DNA of 64,000 nt, from positions 62,001 to 126,000 of the forward strand of contig NZ_JBHTFQ010000006.1 in NCBI RefSeq assembly GCF_042666235.1, read 5' to 3'. The first letter of the stretch is position 1. Each line of letters begins with the position of its first letter. The notes under the pieces are model-generated. The model was not told the origin of the DNA. It did not search any database and saw nothing but the letters and a program-made list of their open reading frames with translations. The translations under genes were made by a program, and so were the position numbers. The DNA comes from Halodurantibacterium daqingensis (lineage in GTDB: Bacteria; Pseudomonadota; Alphaproteobacteria; Rhodobacterales; Rhodobacteraceae). Positions 7,142 through 15,404 of the stretch are shown here, in pieces.

Positions 7142-8947
7142 ATGCCACTCGACAGCCGCATCGCCCGTGTCACCGACCGCATCCGCGAAAGATCGCGCCC
7201 TCTGCGGGAGGATTACCTGGCCCGCATGGCCCGCGCCGCCGCCGACGGCCCCGCCCGGGCCCATCTGACCTGCGGCAACCAGGCCCATGCCTATGCGGCG
7301 ATGGGCCAGGACAAGGAGGCGCTTGCCACAAGCCGTGCCCCGAACCTTGGCATCGTCACCGCCTATAACGACATGCTGTCGGCCCATCAGCCCTATGAAA
7401 CCTACCCGGCCCTGATCCGCGAGGCGGCGCGCGCGGCGGGAGGAACGGCACAGGTGGCGGGGGGCGTTCCAGCCATGTGCGACGGGGTCACTCAGGGTCA
7501 GGTGGGGATGGAGCTGTCGCTGTTCTCCCGTGATGTCATCGCGCTCGCCGCCGGGGTTGCGATGAGCCATAACGTCTTTGACAGTTCTGTCTATCTCGGC
7601 GTCTGCGACAAGATCGTGCCGGGGCTGGTGATCGCTGCGGCCACCTTCGGCCATGTGCCGGCGGTGTTCATTCCCGCCGGGCCGATGACTTCGGGCCTGC
7701 CCAATGATGAAAAATCCCGCGTGCGCCAGCAGTTTGCGACCGGCGAAATCGGCCGCGACGCGCTGATGGCAGCCGAGATGGCCAGCTATCACGGGCCGGG
7801 CACCTGCACCTTCTACGGCACAGCAAATACCAACCAGATGCTGATGGAGTTCATGGGTCTGCACCTGCCCGGGACCAGCTTCGTCAATCCCGGCACCCCC
7901 CTGCGCGAGGCGCTGACGGTCGCCGCGGCGCAGCGCGCGCTGCAGATCAGCGCGCTGGGCAACGATTATCGCCCCGTCTGCGATATCCTTGACGAACGCG
8001 CCTTCGTGAACGGCATCGTCGGGCTGATGGCCACGGGCGGATCGACGAACCTTGTGCTGCATCTGCCGGCGATGGCCCGCGCCGCCGGGGTGATCCTCGA
8101 TCTCGAGGATTTCGCCGATATCTCCGAGGCGGTGCCGCTGATGGCCAAGGTCTATCCCAACGGGCTGGCCGATGTGAACCATTTCCATGCCGCCGGAGGC
8201 CTGGGCTACATGATCGCGCAATTGCTCGAGGCCGGGCTTCTGCACGAGGATACGCGCACCGTGGCCGGCGACGGCCTGCAGCTTTATACCCGTGAGCCGC
8301 GCCTGTCCGGGGGCGCGCTGACCTGGGAAGCCGGGGCGCGCGAGACGCTGAACGACCGGATCCTGCGCCCCGCCTCGAATCCGTTCCAGGCGCAGGGCGG
8401 GCTTCGGCAGCTTTCGGGCACGCTGGGGCGCGGGGTGATCAAGATTTCCGCCGTCGCCCCCGAACGCCATGTGATCGAAGCCCCGGCGCGGGTGTTCCAC
8501 GACCAGTCCGAAGTCAAGGCCGCCTTCCAGCGCGGCGAGTTCACCGAGGACACGGTCGTCGTCGTGCGCTTCCAGGGTCCGAAGGCCAATGGCATGCCCG
8601 AACTGCATTCGCTTACGCCGGTTCTCGCCGTGCTTCAGGATCGCGGGCTGAAGGTGGCGCTGATCACCGATGGCCGCATGTCGGGCGCCAGCGGCAAGGT
8701 TCCCGCAGCGATCCACATCAGCCCCGAGGCCGCCGATGGCGGGCCGCTCGCCCGGCTGCGCGACGGGGATCTGGTGCGGCTTGACGCCGTAAGCGGACGG
8801 CTTGATGTTCTGGCGGCGGATTTCGATGCCCGCACGCCCGCAACGCCCGATCTCTCGGCCAATCGGCAGGGGCTTGGACGCGAACTTTTCGATGCCTTCC
8901 GCGCTGCGGTCGGTCCCGCGACCGCCGGTGCCGGCGTCGTCATCTGA
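7142..8947 (+). CDS. edd: phosphogluconate dehydratase
   Basis: A 601-residue IlvD/Edd family dehydratase, the usual Edd length. It converts 6-phosphogluconate to 2-keto-3-deoxy-6-phosphogluconate in the Entner-Doudoroff pathway in the cytoplasm. Cysteine motifs for the iron-sulfur cluster are visible (PAMCDGVTQGQ, LGVCDKIVPG, GTCTFYGTANTNQ), as is the C-terminal GRMSGASGKVPAAIH. The ATG at 7142 was chosen over upstream open frame because GAGGAGCG lies just before it and the alignment starts there. eda follows 16 bases later, so the two form an operon. Confidence 0.95.
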   Translation: MPLDSRIARVTDRIRERSRPLREDYLARMARAAADGPARAHLTCGNQAHAYAAMGQDKEALATSRAPNLGIVTAYNDMLSAHQPYETYPALIREAARAAGGTAQVAGGVPAMCDGVTQGQVGMELSLFSRDVIALAAGVAMSHNVFDSSVYLGVCDKIVPGLVIAAATFGHVPAVFIPAGPMTSGLPNDEKSRVRQQFATGEIGRDALMAAEMASYHGPGTCTFYGTANTNQMLMEFMGLHLPGTSFVNPGTPLREALTVAAAQRALQISALGNDYRPVCDILDERAFVNGIVGLMATGGSTNLVLHLPAMARAAGVILDLEDFADISEAVPLMAKVYPNGLADVNHFHAAGGLGYMIAQLLEAGLLHEDTRTVAGDGLQLYTREPRLSGGALTWEAGARETLNDRILRPASNPFQAQGGLRQLSGTLGRGVIKISAVAPERHVIEAPARVFHDQSEVKAAFQRGEFTEDTVVVVRFQGPKANGMPELHSLTPVLAVLQDRGLKVALITDGRMSGASGKVPAAIHISPEAADGGPLARLRDGDLVRLDAVSGRLDVLAADFDARTPATPDLSANRQGLGRELFDAFRAAVGPATAGAGVVI

Positions 8948-8963
8948 GCCTGAGGAGACCTGA

Positions 8964-9605
8964 ATGACCCCCGAAGACGCCAGCGCCCGCGCCGCCGAAA
9001 TCTGCCTGCTGGCCCCTGTCGTGCCGGTGCTGGTGATCGAGGATACCGCCCATGCCCGCCCCCTGGCCGAGGCGCTGATCGCCGGGGGGCTGCCGGCGCT
9101 GGAGGTGACGCTCCGCACCCCCGCCGCGCTGGATGTGATCCGCGAAATGGCGACGGTGCCGGGCGGTGTGGTCGGCGCCGGCACGCTGCTGACCCCCGAG
9201 GATGTGCGCGCCGCCAAGGAGGCCGGGGCGCAGTTCGGCGTCTCGCCGGGCGCGACCGGGCGGCTGCTTGACGCGGCCGAGGCGCTCGACCTGCCGATGC
9301 TGCCCGGCGCCGCCACCGCAACCGAGGTGATGTGGCTGCTGGAACGCGGTTATACCACGCAGAAGTTCTTCCCGGCCGAGGCCGCAGGCGGCGCCCCCGC
9401 GCTGCGCGCCATTGGCGCGCCGCTGCCACAGGTCCGGTTCTGCCCCACAGGCGGCATAAGCCTTGCCAATGCGCGGGACTATCTGGCGCTGCCGAACACG
9501 CTGTGCGTGGGCGGAAGCTGGGTTGCGCCCAAGGCGCTGATCGAGGCCGGCGACTGGGCAGGCATCACCCGCCTCGCCCGCGAGGCCAGCGCGCTTCCGC
9601 GCTGA
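8964..9605 (+). CDS. eda: bifunctional KHG/KDPG aldolase
   Basis: A 213-residue class I aldolase that cleaves KDPG to pyruvate and glyceraldehyde 3-phosphate. Visible motifs are EVTLRTPAAL (catalytic Glu), VVGAGTLLTPE, and KFFPAEAAGG with the Schiff-base lysine, followed by FCPTGGIS. It is the second gene of the edd-eda operon, with GAGGAGACC before the ATG. The final 61 bases, including the stop, lie inside the first copy of a 200-bp tandem duplication. A second copy of the C-terminal coding end therefore sits downstream without a gene. Confidence 0.95.
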   Translation: MTPEDASARAAEICLLAPVVPVLVIEDTAHARPLAEALIAGGLPALEVTLRTPAALDVIREMATVPGGVVGAGTLLTPEDVRAAKEAGAQFGVSPGATGRLLDAAEALDLPMLPGAATATEVMWLLERGYTTQKFFPAEAAGGAPALRAIGAPLPQVRFCPTGGISLANARDYLALPNTLCVGGSWVAPKALIEAGDWAGITRLAREASALPR

Positions 9606-9944
9606 GATCCTGCACAAGGAACGTCCGGCAGGCCATTGAAAAGGTTGGTCAGTGACGGATCGGGCGACAGACACATCTGCGCCGGTCGGTCCGGGCGCCT
9701 GTCCTCGGGCCAGACGCCCGGACATGCCACGATCCTGGCGCCGGGGCCGGCGACTGGGAGGGCATCACCCGCCTCGCCCGCGAGGCCAGCGCGCTTCCGC
9801 GCTGAGATCCTGCACAAGGAACGTCCGGCAGGCCATTGAAAAGGTTGGTCAGTGACGGATCGGGCGACAGACACATCTGCGCCGGTCGGTCCGGGCGCCT
9901 GTCCTCGGGCCAGACGCCCGGACATGGCACGATCCTGGCAGCGC
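9545..9944. repeat. 200-bp tandem duplication including the 3' end of eda
   Basis: Two direct copies, 9545-9744 and 9745-9944, are offset by exactly 200 bases and differ at only a handful of positions (9559-9560 versus 9759-9760, 9727 versus 9927, and the last five bases). Both begin with the octamer ggccggcg, which recurs at 9945, suggesting duplication by slippage or unequal exchange at that microhomology. Each copy contains the last 61 bases of eda plus 139 bases of spacer. Each also holds a 9-bp inverted repeat (9689-9697/9715-9723 and 9889-9897/9915-9923) that may act as a stem-loop at the end of the edd-eda transcript. There is no T-run. Confidence 0.9.
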
Positions 9945-10295
9945 GGCCGGCGGCAGCCAGCGGACGCTGATGCAGCCTCGTCGGTCCGGCACCCGTCACA
10001 GGCGGCAAGAGACCATCGACCGGAGCAGCAGGTTTCCGGAACTCCGGCGGGCGCTCCTGACGGGCGCTTCAGCGTTCATGTGACCACGTTCACGGGATGG
10101 CATCGTTTCACCGTGGGCCGCCAACCGACTGACGCGGTGCCTTTCACCTGCCGCGGCAGCCCCGTGAGACATCCGGCAGCCCCCGGTGCCATTGACGGCC
10201 CCAGTCTCTCCCGAGACTGAACGGCAAGCCGGAAACCGCCGCTGGACTGGCTTCCACCGCCCCTCCGGCGCTGCAGGTTTCTCTGCGCCGGGCAG
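9945..10295. other. gene-free spacer between eda repeats and the glutamine synthetase-like gene
   Basis: About 350 bases of high G+C sequence. Open frames here lack ribosome binding sites and recognisable protein features. I see no tRNA, no strong terminator and no clear promoter. The two flanking genes converge. Confidence 0.5.
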
Positions 10296-11681
10296 CTAGA
10301 CGCTGTGCAGGTAAAGATCGAAATCCACCTCGGAGACGGTGCGCGCGACGCGGGCGTATTCGGCAGCCTTGATCGCGGTGAAGGTGCGGTGCATGTCCGC
10401 GCCAAGCGCGTCGCGCAGGAAGGCCGAGGCGCGCGCCGTCTCGATCGCGCTGCGCCAGTCGGGCGGGATGGGCAGATCGGCGGGGCTGTCATAGCCGTTG
10501 CCCGTCACCTCCGGGCCCGGGTCGATGGCCTCGGCCAAACCCTTTGCGATCCCGGCCAGCACCACTGCGCCGACCAGATAGGGATTGGCATCCACCCCCG
10601 CCGGGCGGTGTTCGATGCGCCGGGCCGCGACGGCCCCTGCCGGCACGCGCAGCGCGACCGAGCGGTTGTTGACCCCCCAGTTCGGCGAAACCGGCGCATA
10701 GCTTTGCGTGGCAAAGCGCCGCCAGCTGTTGGCATGGGGCGCAAAGACCAGCATCGCCTCGCCCATGGTTTGCCGCAGGCCGCCGATGGCGTGCAGAAGC
10801 GCGGGCCGGAAGCTCTCGCCCGCGCCTTCGGCAAAGACGTTGCGCCCGATCGCATCGCGCATCGAGACGTGAAAATGCATCCCCGATCCGGCGTAATCGG
10901 CATCGGGCTTGGCCATGAAGCAGGCCGTCACCCCGTGCCGCCGCGCCTGCATCCGCACGATCCGCTTGAGCCGGATCAGATCATCGGCCGCCTGCATCAC
11001 ATCGGTCCGGTAATCCAGCGTCAGCTCGTACTGGCCCGGGGCATATTCCGAGATCACCGTTTCGGCACGGATGCCCATCGCCTCGGCCGCGCGATAGATA
11101 TCCGAGAACAGCGGCTCCATCCCGTGCAGGTGATCGACGGAATAGACCTCGGTCTTGCGGCTTTCGCGCCCGTCGAGAACCGCGCGCGCGGGGCGCATCC
11201 TGCCATCGGCGCCGCGCTGCGGGTCAAGCAGGAAGAACTCCAGCTCGAAGGCCCCGGCCGGATGCAAGCCCTGCGCGGCCAGGGCCCGCACCTGCCGTGC
11301 AAGCGCGTGGCGCGGATCGCTTGTCATCGCGGCGCCGTCCAGGTGGTACATCGACATCAGAAGTTCGGCCCGCGCGGGATCGGTGCCATGCAGCAGCCTG
11401 AGCGTGCCGGGCACCGGCCAGGCGCGCAGATCGCCATCGCCCTGATCCCAGATCAGGCCGGTTTCGTGGACATCCTCGCCGCAGATATCCAGGCCCAGGA
11501 TCGAGATCGGCAGATGCCGGCCGTTGCGGTAAAGGCCCTCCAGCTCGTGCCGGCGGATGATCTTGCCGCGCCCGATACCGTTGGCATCGGTCAGCACGAT
11601 GTCGATGGCCTCGACCTGCGGATGGGCGGCAAGGAAGGCGGCGGCCTCGGCCGGATCGGCGCCGTTGGGGGAAGCGATCAT
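10296..11681 (-). CDS. glutamine synthetase family protein (PuuA-like ligase)
   Basis: A 461-residue member of the GlnA fold, shorter and more divergent than housekeeping GlnA and closest in style to gamma-glutamyl-amine ligases (PuuA/GlnA3 type). Metal and substrate motifs are visible: FELEFFLLD near residue 143, SEYAPGQYELTL, GSGMHFHVSM near 266 and NRSVALRVP. It should ligate glutamate to an amine with ATP; the amine is unknown. Its ATG overlaps the stop of the upstream aminotransferase gene by 4 bases (11678-11681), so the two probably act in one amine or amino-acid degradation step. Confidence 0.8.
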   Translation of the reverse strand: MIASPNGADPAEAAAFLAAHPQVEAIDIVLTDANGIGRGKIIRRHELEGLYRNGRHLPISILGLDICGEDVHETGLIWDQGDGDLRAWPVPGTLRLLHGTDPARAELLMSMYHLDGAAMTSDPRHALARQVRALAAQGLHPAGAFELEFFLLDPQRGADGRMRPARAVLDGRESRKTEVYSVDHLHGMEPLFSDIYRAAEAMGIRAETVISEYAPGQYELTLDYRTDVMQAADDLIRLKRIVRMQARRHGVTACFMAKPDADYAGSGMHFHVSMRDAIGRNVFAEGAGESFRPALLHAIGGLRQTMGEAMLVFAPHANSWRRFATQSYAPVSPNWGVNNRSVALRVPAGAVAARRIEHRPAGVDANPYLVGAVVLAGIAKGLAEAIDPGPEVTGNGYDSPADLPIPPDWRSAIETARASAFLRDALGADMHRTFTAIKAAEYARVARTVSEVDFDLYLHSV

Positions 11682-13051
11682 GCGAAAAGCTCGGTCAGGA
11701 TCTCGTCGAAGGCGGCAACAAGCCGGTCGATCTGCTTGCGGGTCGTCACGGGGCTGACCAGCATCATGTTGTGGAAGGGCGCGATCAGGCAGCCCCGGTT
11801 CAGCAGGGCGGCGTGGATCGCGGCCTCGAGATCCGGGTGATGCGCGGCCACGGCCTCGGATCCGGTGCGAAGCGGCTGCGGATGACAGATGAACTCGACC
11901 CGCGCGCCCACACGCACCACATGCCAGGGCGCGCCATGCCGGGCAATGGACTTCGCCAGGCCCTTTTCCAGCCGGGCGGCGCCTTTTTCCATCCGGGCAT
12001 AGGCCTTTTCGGTCATCACCTCGGCCAGCGTGGCGCGCATCGCGGCGAATTGCAGCGGATTGGCGGAAAGTGTCGTGCCCATGCCGGAATGACCACTGGG
12101 CCTGCAGGCATCATAGGCGGCAAAGCGCGCGGCGATCTCGAAGCTCATGCCCCAGACGCTGGCGGCAACGCCGCCCGCGACCGGCTTGCCCAGAACGAAG
12201 ATGTCGGGCGCAAGGCCATGGCGGGCGGTATAGCCGCCAAGACCGCTCGAGATCGTATGCGTCTCGTCGAGGATCAGCAGCGTGCCATGTGCCCGGGTCA
12301 GCGCCCGAAGCCCGTCGTGGAACCCCGGTTCGGGCAGGACCATGCAGCAATTGGTCATGACCGGCTCGGTAAGCACCGCCGCCACATCGCCGGCAGCCAG
12401 CAGGGTTTCAAGGCCGGCCAGGTCGTTGAACTCGGCCACCACGCCGGTGCGGGTCAGGTCGGCCACCTGCCCCACCAGTCCGGGCCGCGCGATGGTCTGA
12501 CGACCCTCGTCAAGGCAGATCATCGCATCGTCCACCGTGCCGTGATAACAGCCGTTGAACACCAGCACCTTGGGCCGTCCGGTCACCGCGCGCGCCACCC
12601 GCAACGCAAAACGGTTGGCATCGGTGGCCGTGGTCGCGATCTGCCAGCGGAAGGGGCCGAAGCGTTCGCTCAGCAGATGGCCGACCTCAAGCGCCTCCTC
12701 GCAGGGCAACATGTAGGTCAGCCCCCGCCGTGCCTGACGGCGGATCGCCTTGGCCACCGGTGCCGGCGAATGGCCGAACATCGAGCCGGTGTCGCCGAGG
12801 CAGAAATCATCAAGCTCGTGCCCGTCGGCATCGCGGATCCGCGCGCCCTCGGCCCGGTCGATCAGCAGCGGGAAGGGCTGCGGCCAGTCGCGCATCCAGT
12901 GCATCGGGACGCCGTGCAGAAAGGCCTCTGACCCGGTTTCAAGCCGGGCGCGGCTGTAGGGGCGCGCCCGGGCGAAGCGGCGCGCCTCGCGCTCGGTCAT
13001 GGCGGTGATGCGGCTGCGGGCGACACCCGCGATCTGGTCGGTCTTGTCCAT
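11678..13051 (-). CDS. class III PLP-dependent aminotransferase
   Basis: A 457-residue fold-type I aminotransferase of class III, with similarity to glutamate-1-semialdehyde aminomutase and omega-amino-acid transaminases. Visible are NGCYHGTVDDAM, the cofactor-binding LILDETHTISSGLGG, and LGKPVAGG with the PLP-binding lysine. The substrate is unknown. The coupled PuuA-like gene suggests a polyamine or omega-amino acid. It lies 43 bases downstream of the LysR gene on the same strand and could be cotranscribed with it. Confidence 0.8.
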   Translation of the reverse strand: MDKTDQIAGVARSRITAMTEREARRFARARPYSRARLETGSEAFLHGVPMHWMRDWPQPFPLLIDRAEGARIRDADGHELDDFCLGDTGSMFGHSPAPVAKAIRRQARRGLTYMLPCEEALEVGHLLSERFGPFRWQIATTATDANRFALRVARAVTGRPKVLVFNGCYHGTVDDAMICLDEGRQTIARPGLVGQVADLTRTGVVAEFNDLAGLETLLAAGDVAAVLTEPVMTNCCMVLPEPGFHDGLRALTRAHGTLLILDETHTISSGLGGYTARHGLAPDIFVLGKPVAGGVAASVWGMSFEIAARFAAYDACRPSGHSGMGTTLSANPLQFAAMRATLAEVMTEKAYARMEKGAARLEKGLAKSIARHGAPWHVVRVGARVEFICHPQPLRTGSEAVAAHHPDLEAAIHAALLNRGCLIAPFHNMMLVSPVTTRKQIDRLVAAFDEILTELFA

Positions 13052-13094
13052 GGCTCATCCTCTGCCCAAGGCGTAGCCGCGCCGCAGGGCTGCG

Positions 13095-14003
13095 TCAATC
13101 ACCGCGCAGGGGCGCGGTGATCGTGCCAAGCCAGGCGCGGAAGGCCTGCAGCGGCGGATGCCCCGCGCCCGTTTCGGGCCAGACCAGCCAGTAGCTGCCC
13201 ACCCCGGTCGCCGCCGTCCCGCAGGCGCGCACCAGCCGGCCCTCGGCGATTTCGCCCGCGGCAAGGAAGGCCGGCAGCAGTGCCAGCCCCACCCCCGCAA
13301 TGGCGGCCTGGGTCATCGTCGCGAACTGGTCGAACATCATCCCGCGCGCCGGGGTCGCGCCCTCGATCCCGTGCTGGCTGAACCACTGCGCCCAGGCATC
13401 GGGCCGGGTTTCCAGCTGCAAAAGCGGCAGGCTTGCCAGATCGCCGGGGCCCGAGACCGGATTGCGGCGCAGGAAATCCGGGGAACAGGTGGCGATCAGC
13501 CGTTCGTCGAACAGCTTCATCGCCCCGGCGCCCTGCCAGTCGTCGCGGCCAAAGTGGATCGCGGCATCAAAGCCTTCGCGCGCAAAGTCGAAGGGCCGCA
13601 GCCGGGTGGCAAGGTTGATGGTGATGCCCGGATGGGCGGTCAGGAAGGCGGGCAGGCGCGGCGCCAGCCAGCGGGTGCCGAAGGTCGGCAGGATCGCCAG
13701 CGACAGCACCCCGCCCCCGGGGTTCGAGCGCACGCCAAGCGAGGACCGCGCGATCAGGTCCAGCGCCTTGCGCACATCGCGCGCATAGACCTGCGCGGCC
13801 TCGGTCGGCACCAGCCGCCGCCGGTCGCGCTGGAAAAGCTGCACCCCCAGCTGCCCCTCCAGCCCCTGCACCAGCCGGCTGACGGCCCCCTGGGTCAGCG
13901 CCAGTTCCCGTGCGGCAGCCGCGGTCGATCCGGTGCGGCAGACGGCCTCGAAGGCCTGCAGCAGGCTGATCGAGGGCAAAAGGCGGCGCGGCGCCGCAGT
14001 CAT
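13095..14003 (-). CDS. LysR family transcriptional regulator, GcvA/GcdR-like
   Basis: A 302-residue LysR regulator. The N-terminal winged helix-turn-helix is clear (SLLQAFEAVCRTGS near residue 12, LTQGAVSRLVQGLEG near 35, LFQRDRRRLVPTEA). It is followed by a periplasmic-binding-like effector domain (SLAILPTFGTRWLAPRLPAF). Start MTAAPRR was chosen because the helix-turn-helix then begins at the usual distance; an ATG five codons upstream (14018) is possible and neither has a strong ribosome binding site. It is divergent from gcdH, the arrangement seen for GcdR regulators of glutarate/lysine catabolism. Confidence 0.85.
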   Translation of the reverse strand: MTAAPRRLLPSISLLQAFEAVCRTGSTAAAARELALTQGAVSRLVQGLEGQLGVQLFQRDRRRLVPTEAAQVYARDVRKALDLIARSSLGVRSNPGGGVLSLAILPTFGTRWLAPRLPAFLTAHPGITINLATRLRPFDFAREGFDAAIHFGRDDWQGAGAMKLFDERLIATCSPDFLRRNPVSGPGDLASLPLLQLETRPDAWAQWFSQHGIEGATPARGMMFDQFATMTQAAIAGVGLALLPAFLAAGEIAEGRLVRACGTAATGVGSYWLVWPETGAGHPPLQAFRAWLGTITAPLRGD

Positions 14004-14161
14004 ATGAGCTTTGTGCATATCATCAGGCGAAAATAACCCGTCCATCGGGGGTTTAACAGGCCTGTTGCGCATGTGATACTTGCATCTGTCGCGCGATCTT
14101 GCGCTTTTTGCACACATGTCGGACGCTGCACGCGCTGCTGACGCCCATTGCCGAGGAAAAG
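14004..14161. promoter_or_regulatory. divergent promoter region between LysR gene and gcdH
   Basis: 158 bases separate the two divergent starts. They contain related TGC/GCA half sites (tgcgcatgtgatacttgca around 14067 and gtgcatat near 14015) that could serve as the T-N11-A type site bound by the LysR regulator. The exact box and the -35/-10 elements cannot be fixed by eye. Confidence 0.4.
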
Positions 14162-15382
14162 ATGACCGAGAAACCCGCCCTCAAACCCAAGGATGCCCCT
14201 GATCTGTCTCGGTTCGACTGGCGCGACCCGTTCCGCCTTGACGATCAGCTGACCGAGGAAGAGCGGATGATGCGCGACGCGGCCCGCGCCTATGCGCAGG
14301 AAAAGCTGCAACCCCGCGTCACCCGCGCCTATGAGCGCGAGGAAACCGACCCGCAGATCTTCCGCGAGATGGGCGAGATGGGCCTGCTGGGGGTCACGGT
14401 TCCAGAGCAATATGGCGGGCTCGGCGCCTCTTACGTCGCCTACGGCCTTGTCGCGCGCGAGGTCGAGCGTGTGGACAGCGGCTATCGCTCGATGATGTCG
14501 GTGCAGTCCAGCCTCGTGATGTATCCGATCTATGCCTATGGCTCGGAAGAGCAGCGGATGAAGTATCTGCCGAAACTGGCCAGTGGCGAATTCATCGGCT
14601 GCTTCGGCCTGACCGAACCCGACGCGGGTTCCGACCCGGCAGGCATGAAGACCGTGGCCCGCAAGACTGCCAGCGGCTATGTGCTGAACGGGTCGAAGAT
14701 GTGGATCTCGAACAGCCCGATCGCCGATGTCTTCGTGGTCTGGGCCAAGTCCGAGGCCCATGGCGGCAAGATCCGCGGCTTCGTGCTGGAAAAGGGCATG
14801 AAGGGCCTGTCCGCCCCCAAGATCGAGGGCAAACTGTCGCTGCGCGCCTCGATCACCGGCGAAATCGTCATGTCCGATGTCGAAGTGGGCGAGGATGCGC
14901 TTCTGCCGCATGTGGAAGGGCTCAAGGGGCCGTTCGGCTGCCTCAACCGCGCGCGCTACGGGATCAGCTGGGGCGTGATGGGCGCGGCGGAATTCTGCTG
15001 GCACGCGGCGCTGCAATACGGGCTTGACCGCAAGCAGTTCAACAGGCCGCTGGCCCAGACTCAGCTTTACCAGAAGAAACTGGCCGACATGATGACCGAG
15101 ATCAGCCTTGGCCTGCAGGGCAGTCTGCGCGTGGGCCGGCTGCTGGACGAGGCGAACGCTGCCCCCGAGATGATCAGCCTGGTCAAGCGCAACAACTGCG
15201 GCAAGGCGCTGGACATCGCGCGCATGGCGCGCGACATGCACGGCGGCAACGGCATTTCGCAGGAATTCCAGGTGATGCGTCACATGGTGAACCTGGAAAC
15301 CGTGAATACCTATGAGGGCACGCATGACGTGCACGCCCTTATCCTGGGCCGCGCCCAGACCGGACTTCAGGCGTTCTTCTGA
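14162..15382 (+). CDS. gcdH: glutaryl-CoA dehydrogenase
   Basis: A 406-residue FAD acyl-CoA dehydrogenase. It should oxidise and decarboxylate glutaryl-CoA to crotonyl-CoA at the end of lysine/tryptophan degradation. Signature segments are EPDAGSDPAGMKT, WISNSPIADVFVVWAK, ARDMHGGNGIS and the catalytic-glutamate stretch VNTYEGTHDVHALILGRA, typical of GcdH rather than short-chain enzymes. The ATG at 14162 is preceded by GAGGAA. It is followed 22 bases later by an aldehyde dehydrogenase on the same strand. Confidence 0.93.
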   Translation: MTEKPALKPKDAPDLSRFDWRDPFRLDDQLTEEERMMRDAARAYAQEKLQPRVTRAYEREETDPQIFREMGEMGLLGVTVPEQYGGLGASYVAYGLVAREVERVDSGYRSMMSVQSSLVMYPIYAYGSEEQRMKYLPKLASGEFIGCFGLTEPDAGSDPAGMKTVARKTASGYVLNGSKMWISNSPIADVFVVWAKSEAHGGKIRGFVLEKGMKGLSAPKIEGKLSLRASITGEIVMSDVEVGEDALLPHVEGLKGPFGCLNRARYGISWGVMGAAEFCWHAALQYGLDRKQFNRPLAQTQLYQKKLADMMTEISLGLQGSLRVGRLLDEANAAPEMISLVKRNNCGKALDIARMARDMHGGNGISQEFQVMRHMVNLETVNTYEGTHDVHALILGRAQTGLQAFF

Positions 15383-15404
15383 GCGCCGCGACAGGGAGAC
15401 TAGA

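Noticed and set aside
9479..10008. Overlapping minus-strand frames with repeated peptide segments
   Set aside because: The internal repetition comes from the 200-bp DNA duplication and not from a repeat protein; no start signal or conserved composition.
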